This document shows positions 1 through 9,340 of a stretch of DNA of 64,000 nucleotides, piece after piece. Below the pieces are notes generated by a model that saw only the letters and a program-made list of their open reading frames with translations, made no database searches and had not been told where the DNA came from. Source of the stretch: CAZWLD01 sp964634685 (GTDB lineage Bacteria > Bacillota_I > Bacilli_A > Acholeplasmatales > JAEDCM01). The DNA lies in contig CAZWLD010000006.1 in NCBI GenBank assembly GCA_964634685.1, positions 1 through 64,000 on the forward strand. The letters run 5' to 3'. Within the stretch, counting starts at the first letter, position 1, and every line of letters begins with the position of its first letter. The position numbers and the translations under genes were made by a program.

Positions 1-73
1 GGGATTTCAACCCCTTGTCAATAAGTTTTTGAATTTTTTTCATGCGTTTATCCTAACTCAAAAATTTGTAACA

Positions 74-102
74 TTGACTAATTTAATAATATATGGTAAA
101 AT
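74..102 (+). promoter_or_regulatory. Sigma-A-type promoter of acpP
   Basis: TTGACT at 74-79 and TAAAAT at 97-102 are separated by 17 bases, and TGG directly before the -10 makes an extended -10. It sits 28 bases before the acpP start codon with an AGGAGG ribosome site between them. Spacing and position are seen directly; promoter activity is inferred. Confidence 0.7.
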
Positions 103-130
103 AGCATCGAAATACAGGAGGTATTTAATT

Positions 131-358
131 ATGGTATTTGAAAAAGTAAAAAGTATTATCTTAGATCAAATTAATGTTCCCGAGGACAAAATTACTCTTG
201 ACGCCAACTTTGTTGATGATTTAGGCGCTGATTCACTTGATGCAGTTGAATTAATTATGAGTATTGAGGATGAATTTGAAATTTCTGTTCCTGAGGATGA
301 CGCTAAAGGAATGAAAACTGTTGGCGATATTGTAAAATATATCGAAGCTCATATTTAA
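131..358 (+). CDS. acpP: Acyl carrier protein
   Basis: A 75-residue acyl carrier protein that carries growing acyl chains on a phosphopantetheine arm during fatty acid synthesis in the cytosol. The 4'-phosphopantetheine attachment motif GADSLDAVEL lies near residues 32-41 (Ser about 35), and the acidic helix II-III character (VDDLGADSLD, SIEDEFEI) is typical. Length is the usual 75-80 residues. The reading frame is open further upstream, but the ATG at 131 is preceded by AGGAGG at the right spacing and gives the standard N-terminus, so it is chosen. It stands alone behind its own promoter, away from plsX and rnc (45.5 kb), its usual neighbours in Bacilli. Confidence 0.95.
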   Translation: MVFEKVKSIILDQINVPEDKITLDANFVDDLGADSLDAVELIMSIEDEFEISVPEDDAKGMKTVGDIVKYIEAHI

Positions 359-391
359 TTTTGAATTAAATAAACGTTGTTAATTAGTAAT

Positions 392-429
392 GAAATCTTT
401 TTTGTGTTGGCAAGAAAGATTTTCTTTTT
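392..429 (+). terminator. Terminator after acpP
   Basis: GAAATCTTT pairs with AAAGATTTTC across a loop of about 14 bases and is followed by a T run. It lies between acpP and the next gene. Confidence 0.6.
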
Positions 430-446
430 AGAAAGCTGTGGTGGAA

Positions 447-2006
447 ATGTACGATTATAAATTCATTGAAGAAAAATGGAACCGAATTTGGACAAATAAC
501 AAAACATTTAAGGTTTTAAGAGATCGTCTAAAGCCTCCTTTTTATGCCCTTGTTGGTTATAATTCACCTTCGATAGACAGCTTTATAAAAATGGATGCGA
601 ATGCTCGATATCAAAGAATGTGTGGAGCTAATGTTTTATTTCCATCCTTGCGGGAAAATATGAATATTATTCACGGTATTGGTATGGATTACCAAAAGGT
701 TATTAGTAAGGATTTTTTATACAAATCTCAAAATCAGCTTCTTGATTATTTAGTAAATAAGGGAGTTATTTATACGGAGGTAGTGGATAATATTACATAC
801 TATAAAGCGGAAATAAATGATTTTTATGAAACGATTAATAAAATGTCCTTACCTGAAGCGACTAAAGAAGTAAAAAAAGAATTCTTTCAATTGCATGAAG
901 GATACAATTTATTCTTAGAGGTTGTGGATAAGGAAAGCATCATTCGACTTTTTTTAGAGGAGCTTGAAAACTTATATCTTTCCACATTCATTGTTCTCCC
1001 TTATAATCATGATTTAGCCTTTAGCATAACAAATGAAGAGGAATTAGAGGATCTAGAATTATTTATTCAAAATCCGAATGAGGAAGAATTAATTTTTACC
1101 GGAAGCTATGTTGTAAATCCGATAACCGAACAAGCTATGCCTTTATTTGTTGGATCGGTTGAAAAAATATTACTTGGCACCCCAGCCATTGATTCTAAAG
1201 CCTTAGCCTATGCGACAAAATATGATATTGAGGTTTTGTCGATGGATTATTTTGATGATTTTTCACTTCATTTAAGAAATCAAGCGAAGGATACTTTAGA
1301 GAAGATGAATATGCTTGAACCAGCTACCTTGAAAAATACGACCGAGCTTACGATTGCGACTAAAGAAACGGACCATTTAATTTTTGAAGAATGCTTCAAT
1401 TCGGTCTATTTCTTATTAGCTCCCATCGCAAGTAATATTGATTTAGATATCAATGTAATTGATTATAAGGATGAAATAAATAAATGGCTCCCTATTGACT
1501 GCTTTATTTTTCAAGATGGCTATGAGCTATTATCATCCTTATTAATTCATCATTTATTCCATAAAGCGGATTTTATTCATAATAATATTTTTGCGAAAAA
1601 AATAATTTATCATAATCCTAAAATTGTTCATAATCATGATAATAGTGATTTGTGCCGACTGATGGTTTTTTCGAACATAAGTAGTGATGTCGGAATGAAT
1701 ATTTTAAATAATATTTGGCATCTTTATTCGAAACAATTACTTGATTCCTTTTCAATGCTTGATGGTAGCTATATGCAGCTAAAAAAAGATTGTAAACAGG
1801 CCTATGATAAAAGAGACTATAATATGGTAATGGCTTATGTAAGCCGTTTTATGACATTGGTTAATGAGAAAAAGGGCTTATCCTACGAACAAGCCTTTGG
1901 TCTTTTAAAAATATTATCTCCTCTTGTGCCTTATATTTGTGAGGAAATTTATCAAGCGGTATTTAATAATCTTGATTCTATTGCCTACGAGGATTGGCCA
2001 TTATAG
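447..2006 (+). CDS. Leucyl-tRNA synthetase-like protein without catalytic motifs
   Basis: About 519 residues that align by eye with LeuRS along much of its length. The N-terminus (YDYKFIEEKWNRIW, then ARYQRMCGANVLFP at about 52-67) matches the start of LeuRS. TGSYVVNP (about 218-225) and LGTPAIDS (about 243-250) match the CP1 editing domain. WLPIDCFIF (about 347-355) matches the segment before KMSKS, and the C-terminus matches the anticodon-binding helices (PLVPYICEEIYQAVF) and ends in a typical DWP. The HIGH motif is replaced by SIDSFIKMD and no KMSKS is present, so aminoacylation is unlikely. It is much shorter than true LeuRS (about 800). GTG at 438 or 441 could also be the start; ATG 447 gives the family N-terminus. 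The frame is intact, which argues for a retained non-catalytic role, unknown to me. A true leuS is expected elsewhere. Confidence 0.7.
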   Translation: MYDYKFIEEKWNRIWTNNKTFKVLRDRLKPPFYALVGYNSPSIDSFIKMDANARYQRMCGANVLFPSLRENMNIIHGIGMDYQKVISKDFLYKSQNQLLDYLVNKGVIYTEVVDNITYYKAEINDFYETINKMSLPEATKEVKKEFFQLHEGYNLFLEVVDKESIIRLFLEELENLYLSTFIVLPYNHDLAFSITNEEELEDLELFIQNPNEEELIFTGSYVVNPITEQAMPLFVGSVEKILLGTPAIDSKALAYATKYDIEVLSMDYFDDFSLHLRNQAKDTLEKMNMLEPATLKNTTELTIATKETDHLIFEECFNSVYFLLAPIASNIDLDINVIDYKDEINKWLPIDCFIFQDGYELLSSLLIHHLFHKADFIHNNIFAKKIIYHNPKIVHNHDNSDLCRLMVFSNISSDVGMNILNNIWHLYSKQLLDSFSMLDGSYMQLKKDCKQAYDKRDYNMVMAYVSRFMTLVNEKKGLSYEQAFGLLKILSPLVPYICEEIYQAVFNNLDSIAYEDWPL

Positions 2007-2926
2007 TGGTCGCCTTGATAGGCGTTTTTTTTACGCATCTCTTTGTCAATTTCATTCATAACAACAAATTTTTTTAAGCTCCATAAAGGCTCTATTAATA
2101 AGTCCCTTGGGGCATCGCCAGTAAGTCTGTGGATGATGATGTTGGGCTTAAGAATTCGAATTTGCTCGGTCACAATATCAACATATTCATTTAAGGTTAA
2201 AGTTTTAAAAGGATTTTTTAGATAATCCTCGCCCATTTTGGTGTTTTTCATAATATGAAGAAGATGAATTTTTATTCCTTGATAATCAAATTGATTTAGA
2301 TATTTGATGGTGTTTAGCATATCATCCTTGGTTTCGTAGGGTAATCCATTGATAATATGAACGACAACCTCGATATTTTGCTTTCTTAGAAGCTTGATGG
2401 CTCTTTCAAATTCTTGATTTGTACAGTTGCGATTGATTGCTTGAATTGTTTTTTCATTTGATGTTTGAAAGCCTAGTTCAATCTGAACAGGTATTTTGGT
2501 ATTTAATTCACCTAAATAGGCAATAATATCATCGTCAAGACAATCGGGTCTTGTTGATATCGAAAGCATAACTATTTTTTCATCAAGATGAATGACGGAT
2601 TCATACTTTTCTTTTAAGGTTTTGATATCGGCATAGGTATTAGAATTAGCTTGAAAATAAGGAATATAGAGGGCATCGGGCCATTTTTGTTCCATCATTT
2701 TCTTAATTTCAAAAAACTGCTCAGGAAGAGATTTGTTGATGTCTCCGGCAAAATCACCGCTACCTAATTCTGAACAATATGTGCAGCCGCCAAAGCCTTT
2801 TTTTCCATCCTTATTGGGACATGAAAAGCCACCGTTTAGGGAAACCTTAAAGACTTTTTTTTGGTATTTGAATTGATAATAGTTATTGAGGGTGTTATAA
2901 TGCTTTTCGTTATTCATTAAATTCAT
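1985..2926 (-). CDS. Radical SAM protein, YhcC family
   Basis: 313-residue radical SAM enzyme of the YhcC (TIGR01212-like) family. The Cys cluster for the [4Fe-4S] centre is in GGFSCPNKDG...GGCTYCSELGSGDF (about residues 33-55), the family's distinctive long-spaced form of CX3CX2C, followed by QIELGFQT and a C-terminal domain. The biochemical role of YhcC is not settled; relatives modify tRNA. The gene is convergent with the LeuRS-like gene and the two coding ends overlap by about 22 bases. The start has GGTGA eight bases upstream. Confidence 0.85.
   Translation of the reverse strand: MNLMNNEKHYNTLNNYYQFKYQKKVFKVSLNGGFSCPNKDGKKGFGGCTYCSELGSGDFAGDINKSLPEQFFEIKKMMEQKWPDALYIPYFQANSNTYADIKTLKEKYESVIHLDEKIVMLSISTRPDCLDDDIIAYLGELNTKIPVQIELGFQTSNEKTIQAINRNCTNQEFERAIKLLRKQNIEVVVHIINGLPYETKDDMLNTIKYLNQFDYQGIKIHLLHIMKNTKMGEDYLKNPFKTLTLNEYVDIVTEQIRILKPNIIIHRLTGDAPRDLLIEPLWSLKKFVVMNEIDKEMRKKNAYQGDHYNGQSS
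2011..2032 (+). terminator. Terminator after LeuRS-like gene
   Basis: A short stem, CGCC/GGCG with loop TTGATA, is followed by eight T. It lies inside the 3' end of the convergent yhcC-like gene. Confidence 0.5.
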
Positions 2927-3008
2927 AAAAATTTCACCAAATATATTATATCATATTAATAAAATTTATGATAAAATAAAAAAGGTGGGTTTATAAAGGT
3001 GGTGTCTT

Positions 3009-3830
3009 ATGCTAAAAAGATTAAGTGTTAGTTTCTTTCGACCAAGTATGATTGGTGCTTTTGCTTCAGATAAGCTTTGGCGCGTTTTTCTATATATGCT
3101 TTTGATGATTTTTCTAATGATTATTCCAGATACGATTTTGGCAATTACCTATAGAGGCTTTTCGGAGACTGAATTTCAGGCTATGAAGACTGATTACATC
3201 AATCAAGCCTCAATAGTTCCGTCATGTCAAATCGAAAACTATAAATTTTATATGTATGATGATGAAGATACAGTTATTAGGATTCAAGGCATCGATGTAG
3301 CCTTCAAAGGTACGCCCAAAACCGAAATTGGACTTGAGCTTCAAGAAAACGGAGTCGTAGTATGCTTCTATGGGAATCGAGTAGTTCACTATTCATGGAA
3401 GGAATTAAATCTTGACAAAATCGATTTTACGAGCTTATCTTATTTCAAATACGATTCGTCAAATACTAGTGAATTATATTCTCAATTTGTGAAGCTAAGA
3501 GGAGCCATTGATATTATCACAATGGATATGAAGCCGCTTTGGGCAGTTTCATATATATTTATAAATCTAGTTTTTATTGTAATTGGTTATGTTATGGCTT
3601 TATTATTGTTTTCCTTTGTTGTGAAGCTTGGAACTCCGTTATCCTATCGCGAGGTATTTACAACAATCGTTTATGGATTTTCGATGGCCGTTTTCGGTTA
3701 TGTTGTATGCACGTTCTTTAATTTACCTTACCTAGATATTGTTTTTTCACTTGTATCTATAGTGTTTATTTGGCGTGCAATACGTGTTTTAATATTAAAT
3801 AAATTGATTCAAAGTAAGATTTTGAAATAA
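3009..3830 (+). CDS. DUF1189-like membrane protein
   Basis: 273-residue integral membrane protein. One hydrophobic segment lies at about residues 25-50 and three or four more lie after residue 175, around a central soluble part of about 120 residues. The start (LSVSFFRPSMIGAFASDKLWRVFLYML) and overall layout resemble DUF1189 proteins of Firmicutes, whose function is unknown. It is the first gene of an operon with the SMC-like complex: only 12 bases separate it from the next ATG. Whether it belongs functionally to that complex is inference. Family call is moderate. Confidence 0.55.
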   Translation: MLKRLSVSFFRPSMIGAFASDKLWRVFLYMLLMIFLMIIPDTILAITYRGFSETEFQAMKTDYINQASIVPSCQIENYKFYMYDDEDTVIRIQGIDVAFKGTPKTEIGLELQENGVVVCFYGNRVVHYSWKELNLDKIDFTSLSYFKYDSSNTSELYSQFVKLRGAIDIITMDMKPLWAVSYIFINLVFIVIGYVMALLLFSFVVKLGTPLSYREVFTTIVYGFSMAVFGYVVCTFFNLPYLDIVFSLVSIVFIWRAIRVLILNKLIQSKILK

Positions 3831-3842
3831 AGAGGTGGAAAA

Positions 3843-5234
3843 ATGAATATTTTTGATGCACTTCCTTCGAATTTTTTTATCATCATGACATCGACGAATA
3901 AGGAGCTTTATTATGAATGTTTAAAAATCATTTATGATATTTATAATTCACGAATGGGCTTTGATATTACAAGAGATGAGGTAATTAGTGCTATTCTCGA
4001 ATATCTAGATCAGCATGATGATGTTGTTAGAAATGAAGAAGGGGGAACAATTACCCAAAAGGAACGAGCAAATTATATTCTTCAAAAATTTGAGGATTGT
4101 GGTTGGATTAGTGTTGAAACCTCAAATGATTACGTTGACTTAATAAATTTTAAGGTTCATGCTTTAACGATGATGGAGGCAATGCTTAAAATTTGTAATG
4201 AGGATTGGAGCGATGAGGACAACCTATCTCAGCCTGTTTTCGAATATCGTGGTTATTTGTTTAGTATTTATTCCTTACTTAACAATCCTAATGTTAAGGA
4301 ACATGGCTTAATGCTTAAGCAGGTTCATCATTTAGCTTGTGAGTTTGTGTCGGAGATTAAAAAAATTAATCTTAAGCTTAAGAGCTACATTGAAAAGATT
4401 GCTCGCCAAAAGGAAATCAAGGATTTGATGGAACTTTTAGTGGAATATAAAACGCAATTAGTTGATAAAAGCTATCAGCGTTTAAAGACCTATGATAATG
4501 TTGATAGGTATAAACAACGTATTATCGATTCTTTAGAGAATCTATTAAATGATGATATTTTACTTGGAAACATTCGCGAGGAATATATGCAAAGCTATGA
4601 AATGGGATATCAAGAGGCTAATTACAATGCTGTGCATGATATTGATGAGATAATTGAAATATTCAGTGGCCTCGATGAATTGATTGCGGATATTGAGCTA
4701 AAGAATAAAATTTACGTCAATTCGACCATTACGAAGGTTAAGTTCCTATTGAATAATGAAACGGATATTCTTGGAAAATTAAATTATATTATGAAATATA
4801 TAAAGGATTATCAAAAATCAGATGAACGCTTAAGCAAGGAATTAGCTCCATTGTTTAATCTATGTCGGCAGGAGGTTATCAATACCGAATCCCTATATTC
4901 ACCAAAGGTTAATTATAAATCCTTTACGCCAACGACGATTTTACCACCTGAGGAAATTGACCTTGATGATCTTCAAAACAAATTCCTTCAAGAATTTGAT
5001 CTTGAGTTCTCTGAGGATAAGGTTATTGCCTTCGTTGTGGACAAGCTTAAATATGAGAAGCGCTTTAAAGCCTCTGATTTATTTATGAAAAAACCAACAG
5101 AGGAAAACTTGATTAGACTTTTATATATCCTTGTGTATGCATCGACTTGTGAGGATTATCAAATAAATAAGCTAGATCATAATTATGAAAATGATGATTT
5201 CATTTTGAATGATTTTGAAATTGCTAGAAAGTAA
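3843..5234 (+). CDS. Wadjet JetA-like (DUF5716-type) kleisin subunit
   Basis: 463 residues. The N-terminus (MNIFDALPSNFFIIMTSTNKELYYECLKIIYDIY) is typical of JetA-family proteins of Wadjet systems, followed by winged-helix-like and long helical segments. In Wadjet/MksBEFG complexes this subunit is the kleisin (MksF-like) that bridges the SMC-like ATPase dimer. It is followed 12 bases later by the JetB-like gene with an AAGAGGTGG ribosome site, in an operon of four genes. Assignment to the DUF5716 subtype is from recall of the family and context, not a search. Confidence 0.72.
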   Translation: MNIFDALPSNFFIIMTSTNKELYYECLKIIYDIYNSRMGFDITRDEVISAILEYLDQHDDVVRNEEGGTITQKERANYILQKFEDCGWISVETSNDYVDLINFKVHALTMMEAMLKICNEDWSDEDNLSQPVFEYRGYLFSIYSLLNNPNVKEHGLMLKQVHHLACEFVSEIKKINLKLKSYIEKIARQKEIKDLMELLVEYKTQLVDKSYQRLKTYDNVDRYKQRIIDSLENLLNDDILLGNIREEYMQSYEMGYQEANYNAVHDIDEIIEIFSGLDELIADIELKNKIYVNSTITKVKFLLNNETDILGKLNYIMKYIKDYQKSDERLSKELAPLFNLCRQEVINTESLYSPKVNYKSFTPTTILPPEEIDLDDLQNKFLQEFDLEFSEDKVIAFVVDKLKYEKRFKASDLFMKKPTEENLIRLLYILVYASTCEDYQINKLDHNYENDDFILNDFEIARK

Positions 5235-5246
5235 AGAGGTGGAAGT

Positions 5247-5852
5247 ATGAATTTTCTCGAAATATATGAAAAATTTAATGACAAAGAAAAGCAAATGTTT
5301 TCTAATGTCGCTAATCAATTATTAAACAATTGCTTCTTATGCAAAGATAAGAAGGAAAATCGTGAAGCCTTCTATTTTGTCTTAAATTATAAAATGCTCT
5401 TTGATGAGTATTTTAAAATGATTAATTGGGAGTTAACTTATAATCATGAAATTGGGGCAATGCAATTAACTAATCCCCAAAATAAAAATCTTTTAAAGCT
5501 TAAGAAAAGTGAAAGTATCGTTTTATTGATTTTACGAATTTTATATCAAGAGCAAATCACTTCCTTTACGCAATCAAATAACGTAATGGTTAAGGTTGAT
5601 GATATCCATCAAAAATATGAAAATCTTGAATTCAAAAAGAAAATTTATAAAACTGATTTACTTGCGATTTTGCGTTTGTTTAAGAAATTCAATTTAATTG
5701 AGCCCCTAGGTGATGTCACAAAAGGAAATTGTCAGGTAATAATTTATCCAACAATTTTATTAGCTGTCTCGGGAATTCAAGTAGATAGCTTATACAATGT
5801 ATTAAAGAGTTATGAAATGAATGGCGGTGATGACATTGAAGAAGCTGACTAA
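5247..5852 (+). CDS. Wadjet JetB-like (DUF4194-type) KITE subunit
   Basis: 201 residues, the usual size for JetB/MksE. It is predicted to be two winged-helix-like units, with conserved-looking stretches MINWELTYNHEIGAMQLTNP and SESIVLLILRILYQEQI. JetB binds the kleisin near the ATPase heads in related complexes. It lies between the JetA-like and SMC-like genes, and its end overlaps the start of the SMC-like gene, so translation is coupled. The call rests mostly on size, position and the EIGAMQL-like region. Confidence 0.7.
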   Translation: MNFLEIYEKFNDKEKQMFSNVANQLLNNCFLCKDKKENREAFYFVLNYKMLFDEYFKMINWELTYNHEIGAMQLTNPQNKNLLKLKKSESIVLLILRILYQEQITSFTQSNNVMVKVDDIHQKYENLEFKKKIYKTDLLAILRLFKKFNLIEPLGDVTKGNCQVIIYPTILLAVSGIQVDSLYNVLKSYEMNGGDDIEEAD

Positions 5853-8800
5853 AATGAAAATAATCAATTGGCATTATATTCAAAATGAAACCATTGAAAT
5901 TCGAAATAATGTTTTAGTTACTGGTCAAAATGCAACTGGTAAGTCGACAATCCTTGATGCGCTTCAATTTGTCTTAACAGCTGGAGATCAAAGCTTCAAC
6001 CTTGCGGCTCACGATCATGGAAATCGTTCTTTGAAGGGATATATTCGTTGTAAGCTTGGTATTGATAATCAAGAATATTTGCGTCAGGGCGATGTAACTA
6101 GCCATATTTCCTTGGAATTTCATGACACTGAAAGTGATGAATATATTACATTAGGTGCCGTTTTAGATTATAAAGAGGATGTTGATTCAGTCAAGAGCAT
6201 TTTCTATTCAACAGCGAAGCCGATGTGTGATGAAATGTTCATTCAGGATGGTGTAGTATTATCAATTAATAATTTTAAGAAAACGAAGCTTATCGATAAT
6301 GTTTATTTGACTAAGCGTGAAACGAAAACAGCCTTCCGTCTTTTATTTGGATCGGTAAATGAGCGTTTCTTTACTTTAATTCAAAAGGCCCTAGCCTTTA
6401 AGCCAATCTCTAACGTTAAGGATTTCATTTATCAATACCTATTAGAGGAAAAGAGAATTGATGTTCAAAACATTCAAGAAAGTATTCGTTCATATAAGGA
6501 TTTAGAAAGTACTTTAAAGGTTATTAAAGGAAAAATTAATGATTTATCAGTTATCAATGAGATTGATGAAAAGCTAGTTCAAAAATATGATAAGAATGTC
6601 ATCTTAGATTTATTGTTAATTCTAACAAGCATTGATGATAATCAAAAGAAGGTTTCTAAATTCCAAAATGATTTATTGAAGGTTGAAAGTGAAAAGGATC
6701 AACAAGGCCAAAAAATCAATGATATTGCGAACACAATTGCTATTTATGATGAAAAGAGTCGTCTTTTATATAACAACCTTATGAGCAATGATGCTTTTAA
6801 AAATAAAGCTGAAATTGAAAAACAGGTTCAACGCTTAAAATCAGAAATTGAATTAAATCAATCAAAGAAGTCTCGTTATTTAGAGCACGTTGCGAAGATT
6901 AACCGTTCTTTGAATGATTTTAAAATTGATTCAGAGGAAAGAAAATGCTATAAGAGCTTGAAAAGCCTTGATTTAGCTAATGTTACCAAGGACAATTTTG
7001 AAGAAATTAAGGGAAAGCTTATTCAAGCTAACCAAGATATTAAGCGCAGGTTAAATGATGTTTATCGTCAACAGGGACGCCTAGAGGCTGACAAAAAGGA
7101 AAAGGGTCTTGAATATGAATTTGTTGTGAAAACAATTAAGACCTTAGAAGGTAAAAAGCTCCGCTATAATCCTAATGTTGTGACCTTGAAGAATGAAATC
7201 AATGCTCGTATTAAGAAAATAACCGATATGGATGTTTCCGTTAATATCTTAGCGGAATTACTTGAGGTTACCGATAAGGAATGGCAGCCAGCTATTGAAA
7301 ACTATTTAAATACGCAAAGATTTAACTTGATTATTGACCCTAAATATTATGATTTAGCCTTAGATATTTATGATGAGGTTAAAAAGACTTGTGTTGTTTA
7401 TGGAGTTGGTTTAGTTAATACTAAGCGTATTTCGGAATTTGATCACTGCGATGAAAGAAGCTTAGCAGCATTAATCACTAGTAATAATGTTTATGCTAAA
7501 CGTTATATTAATATGGTTTTAGGAAATGTTATCCGTTGTGATAATGTTCATGATCTTGAAAAATATCGTGTAGCGATTACCAAGGATAGTATGGCTTATA
7601 GTAGCTTTACCGTTCGTCAATTAAACGATCGAATTGAAAAGCCATTCTTAGGTAAGGATGCGGCTAATCAACAATTAAAGAAATTCCAAAATGATGAAAG
7701 AAATGTTCATCGTGAATATGTCGAAATCGACAATAAGATGCGCCGTAATGAGGATGAAATTAATTTAATTCACAATTTAGGCCTTGATTCCTTAATTGAT
7801 GAGATGTCAATTAATCTTACGATTGCTAATCAACTTGAAACCTTGAATAATTTAGAGAGTCAAAAGGATGGATATAATTCATCAAGTGTTGATGATATTC
7901 AACGTGAATATGAATTAACAATGGATAATTTAAAGAAGGCTCAAAATGAAAGACTTCGTTTATATGAAGAAAACGGTGGAATTTCAACACGAATTGAGGG
8001 AATTAAGTCAGCAATTAATGAGCTTAATGAAAAAACTGTGGCTTTACAAGAGGAATTCCAAAAGAAGAAAAACGAACATCTTTCCATTGAAAATGAGGTT
8101 TATGAAACATATAATGTTGACCGCAAAAAATATCGTACAACGGGAGAAATCGTGGCTTACTATCGTCATGCTGTCGATGATAATCAGCATCAAATCACCG
8201 TTTATGAGGATCAATTAAAGGCTAAGCAATTAGAATATAATCAGCGTCATAATTTCCAAAGTGCAATTGGCCATGTTTGTATGGAAAAATATAGTGAGGA
8301 ATATGATAAGCTTGTCCGTAGTAAATTAGTAGAATATGAGGATCGTGTTCGTCAAGCTCGCGAGGATACTGAGCGTTTATTCAAGGAGGATTTCATTTCG
8401 AAATTACGTAGCTACATTATCCAAGCTCAGGATGGTGTTCGTAAGATTAATGAAGCCTTATGTCATGTTCGCTTTGGCGATGACCAATACGAATTCATTT
8501 TCCCTAAGAGTAAGGAATTCTCTGCCATTTATGATATGGTCTTAAGCGATAGCGCTAATGAGAGTGGACCAATTATTACTGATGAATTTATGATGAAATA
8601 TAATCAAGAAATGGAAGAGCTTTTTGATAATTTAGCTATTGATGAGATCAATAGTGAAGGTGTAATCAATAAGTTCACAGATTATAGAACTTATATGGAT
8701 TATGATATCAAGATTACCAATACCAAAGGGGAAACGACTTTATTCTCAAAGGTATTTAAAGAAAAATCCGGAGGAGAAACGCAGGTTCCATTCTATGTAT

Positions 8801-9099
8801 CAATCATCGCTTCCTTCGTTCAATTATATAGCAGTAATACGAAGTCGCCAATTGGAATCATTATCTTTGATGAGGCCTTCGATAAGATGGACTCCAATCG
8901 TATCCGTCGAATGATGGAATTTATCCGCGAATTGAATCTTCAAATTGTTATTGCGGCGACCCCACAAAAGATGGAATCAATTACGAAATATGTTGATACG
9001 ACTTTGATTATGCTAAGAAAAGGACAAAACACTTATGTTTATAGTAAGATTAACAAGGAACCAGAATTGGTTATTGGTGATCGCGAAGTAATTGAATAA
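5836..9099 (+). CDS. Wadjet JetC-like SMC ATPase (MksB-like)
   Basis: SMC/SbcC-type ATPase of about 1,087 residues. Walker A GQNATGKST is near residue 30. Long coiled-coil arms fill the middle, with a hinge-like region around residues 460-600. The signature SGGETQVPF and Walker B IGIIIFDEAFDKMD are near the C-terminus, so both ATPase halves are present. In Wadjet, JetC extrudes DNA loops and JetD cleaves circular plasmid DNA. No JetD follows here: the next genes are PH-domain membrane proteins. ATG 5821 and 5830 are in frame. TTG 5836 is preferred because GGCGGTGA lies five bases upstream and the protein then begins MKKLTKMKIINWHY, the usual form. The start is uncertain; the product is not. 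Confidence 0.85.
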   Translation: MKKLTKMKIINWHYIQNETIEIRNNVLVTGQNATGKSTILDALQFVLTAGDQSFNLAAHDHGNRSLKGYIRCKLGIDNQEYLRQGDVTSHISLEFHDTESDEYITLGAVLDYKEDVDSVKSIFYSTAKPMCDEMFIQDGVVLSINNFKKTKLIDNVYLTKRETKTAFRLLFGSVNERFFTLIQKALAFKPISNVKDFIYQYLLEEKRIDVQNIQESIRSYKDLESTLKVIKGKINDLSVINEIDEKLVQKYDKNVILDLLLILTSIDDNQKKVSKFQNDLLKVESEKDQQGQKINDIANTIAIYDEKSRLLYNNLMSNDAFKNKAEIEKQVQRLKSEIELNQSKKSRYLEHVAKINRSLNDFKIDSEERKCYKSLKSLDLANVTKDNFEEIKGKLIQANQDIKRRLNDVYRQQGRLEADKKEKGLEYEFVVKTIKTLEGKKLRYNPNVVTLKNEINARIKKITDMDVSVNILAELLEVTDKEWQPAIENYLNTQRFNLIIDPKYYDLALDIYDEVKKTCVVYGVGLVNTKRISEFDHCDERSLAALITSNNVYAKRYINMVLGNVIRCDNVHDLEKYRVAITKDSMAYSSFTVRQLNDRIEKPFLGKDAANQQLKKFQNDERNVHREYVEIDNKMRRNEDEINLIHNLGLDSLIDEMSINLTIANQLETLNNLESQKDGYNSSSVDDIQREYELTMDNLKKAQNERLRLYEENGGISTRIEGIKSAINELNEKTVALQEEFQKKKNEHLSIENEVYETYNVDRKKYRTTGEIVAYYRHAVDDNQHQITVYEDQLKAKQLEYNQRHNFQSAIGHVCMEKYSEEYDKLVRSKLVEYEDRVRQAREDTERLFKEDFISKLRSYIIQAQDGVRKINEALCHVRFGDDQYEFIFPKSKEFSAIYDMVLSDSANESGPIITDEFMMKYNQEMEELFDNLAIDEINSEGVINKFTDYRTYMDYDIKITNTKGETTLFSKVFKEKSGGETQVPFYVSIIASFVQLYSSNTKSPIGIIIFDEAFDKMDSNRIRRMMEFIRELNLQIVIAATPQKMESITKYVDTTLIMLRKGQNTYVYSKINKEPELVIGDREVIE

Positions 9100-9105
9100 T
9101 ATGTT

Positions 9106-9136
9106 GGCTCAAGGATTATCTTGGGCCTTATTTTTT
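9106..9136 (+). terminator. Terminator of the JetABC operon
   Basis: GGCTCAAG pairs with CTTGGGCC across loop GATTAT and is followed by TTATTTTTT, directly after the JetC stop codon. Confidence 0.75.
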
Positions 9137-9340
9137 AATATGGATTTTTATGGTTTAGGGGCAGTGTTATAAAAAATATGAAGATAACTGCAATTATGAT
9201 TGAATTTGCTAAAATTTTTATAAAAATGCATAATAATAGTAATAAATCATTAATATTTTGCTTTTGTTATTGAGATTCGGTTATGTTTATGGTAAAATAT
9301 TAATGGTAGATTTTATTTATTAAATTATGGAGGGATTATA
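9137..9340 (+). promoter_or_regulatory. Intergenic region with promoter for the PH-domain pair
   Basis: TTGAGA at 9270-9275 and TAAAAT at 9293-9298 are 17 bases apart, with an extended -10 TGG. GGAGGG precedes the next ATG (9341). Nothing else is recognised in the AT-rich stretch before it. Confidence 0.65.

Noticed and set aside
7946..8914. Several overlapping ORFs of 69-90 codons in other frames within the SMC-like gene
   Set aside because: They lie wholly inside jetC, have no ribosome sites and have low-complexity translations; shadows of the coding strand.
9106..9340. A jetD remnant after jetC
   Set aside because: The 240 bases between jetC and the YdbS-like gene hold a terminator and a promoter but no JetD-like coding fragment.
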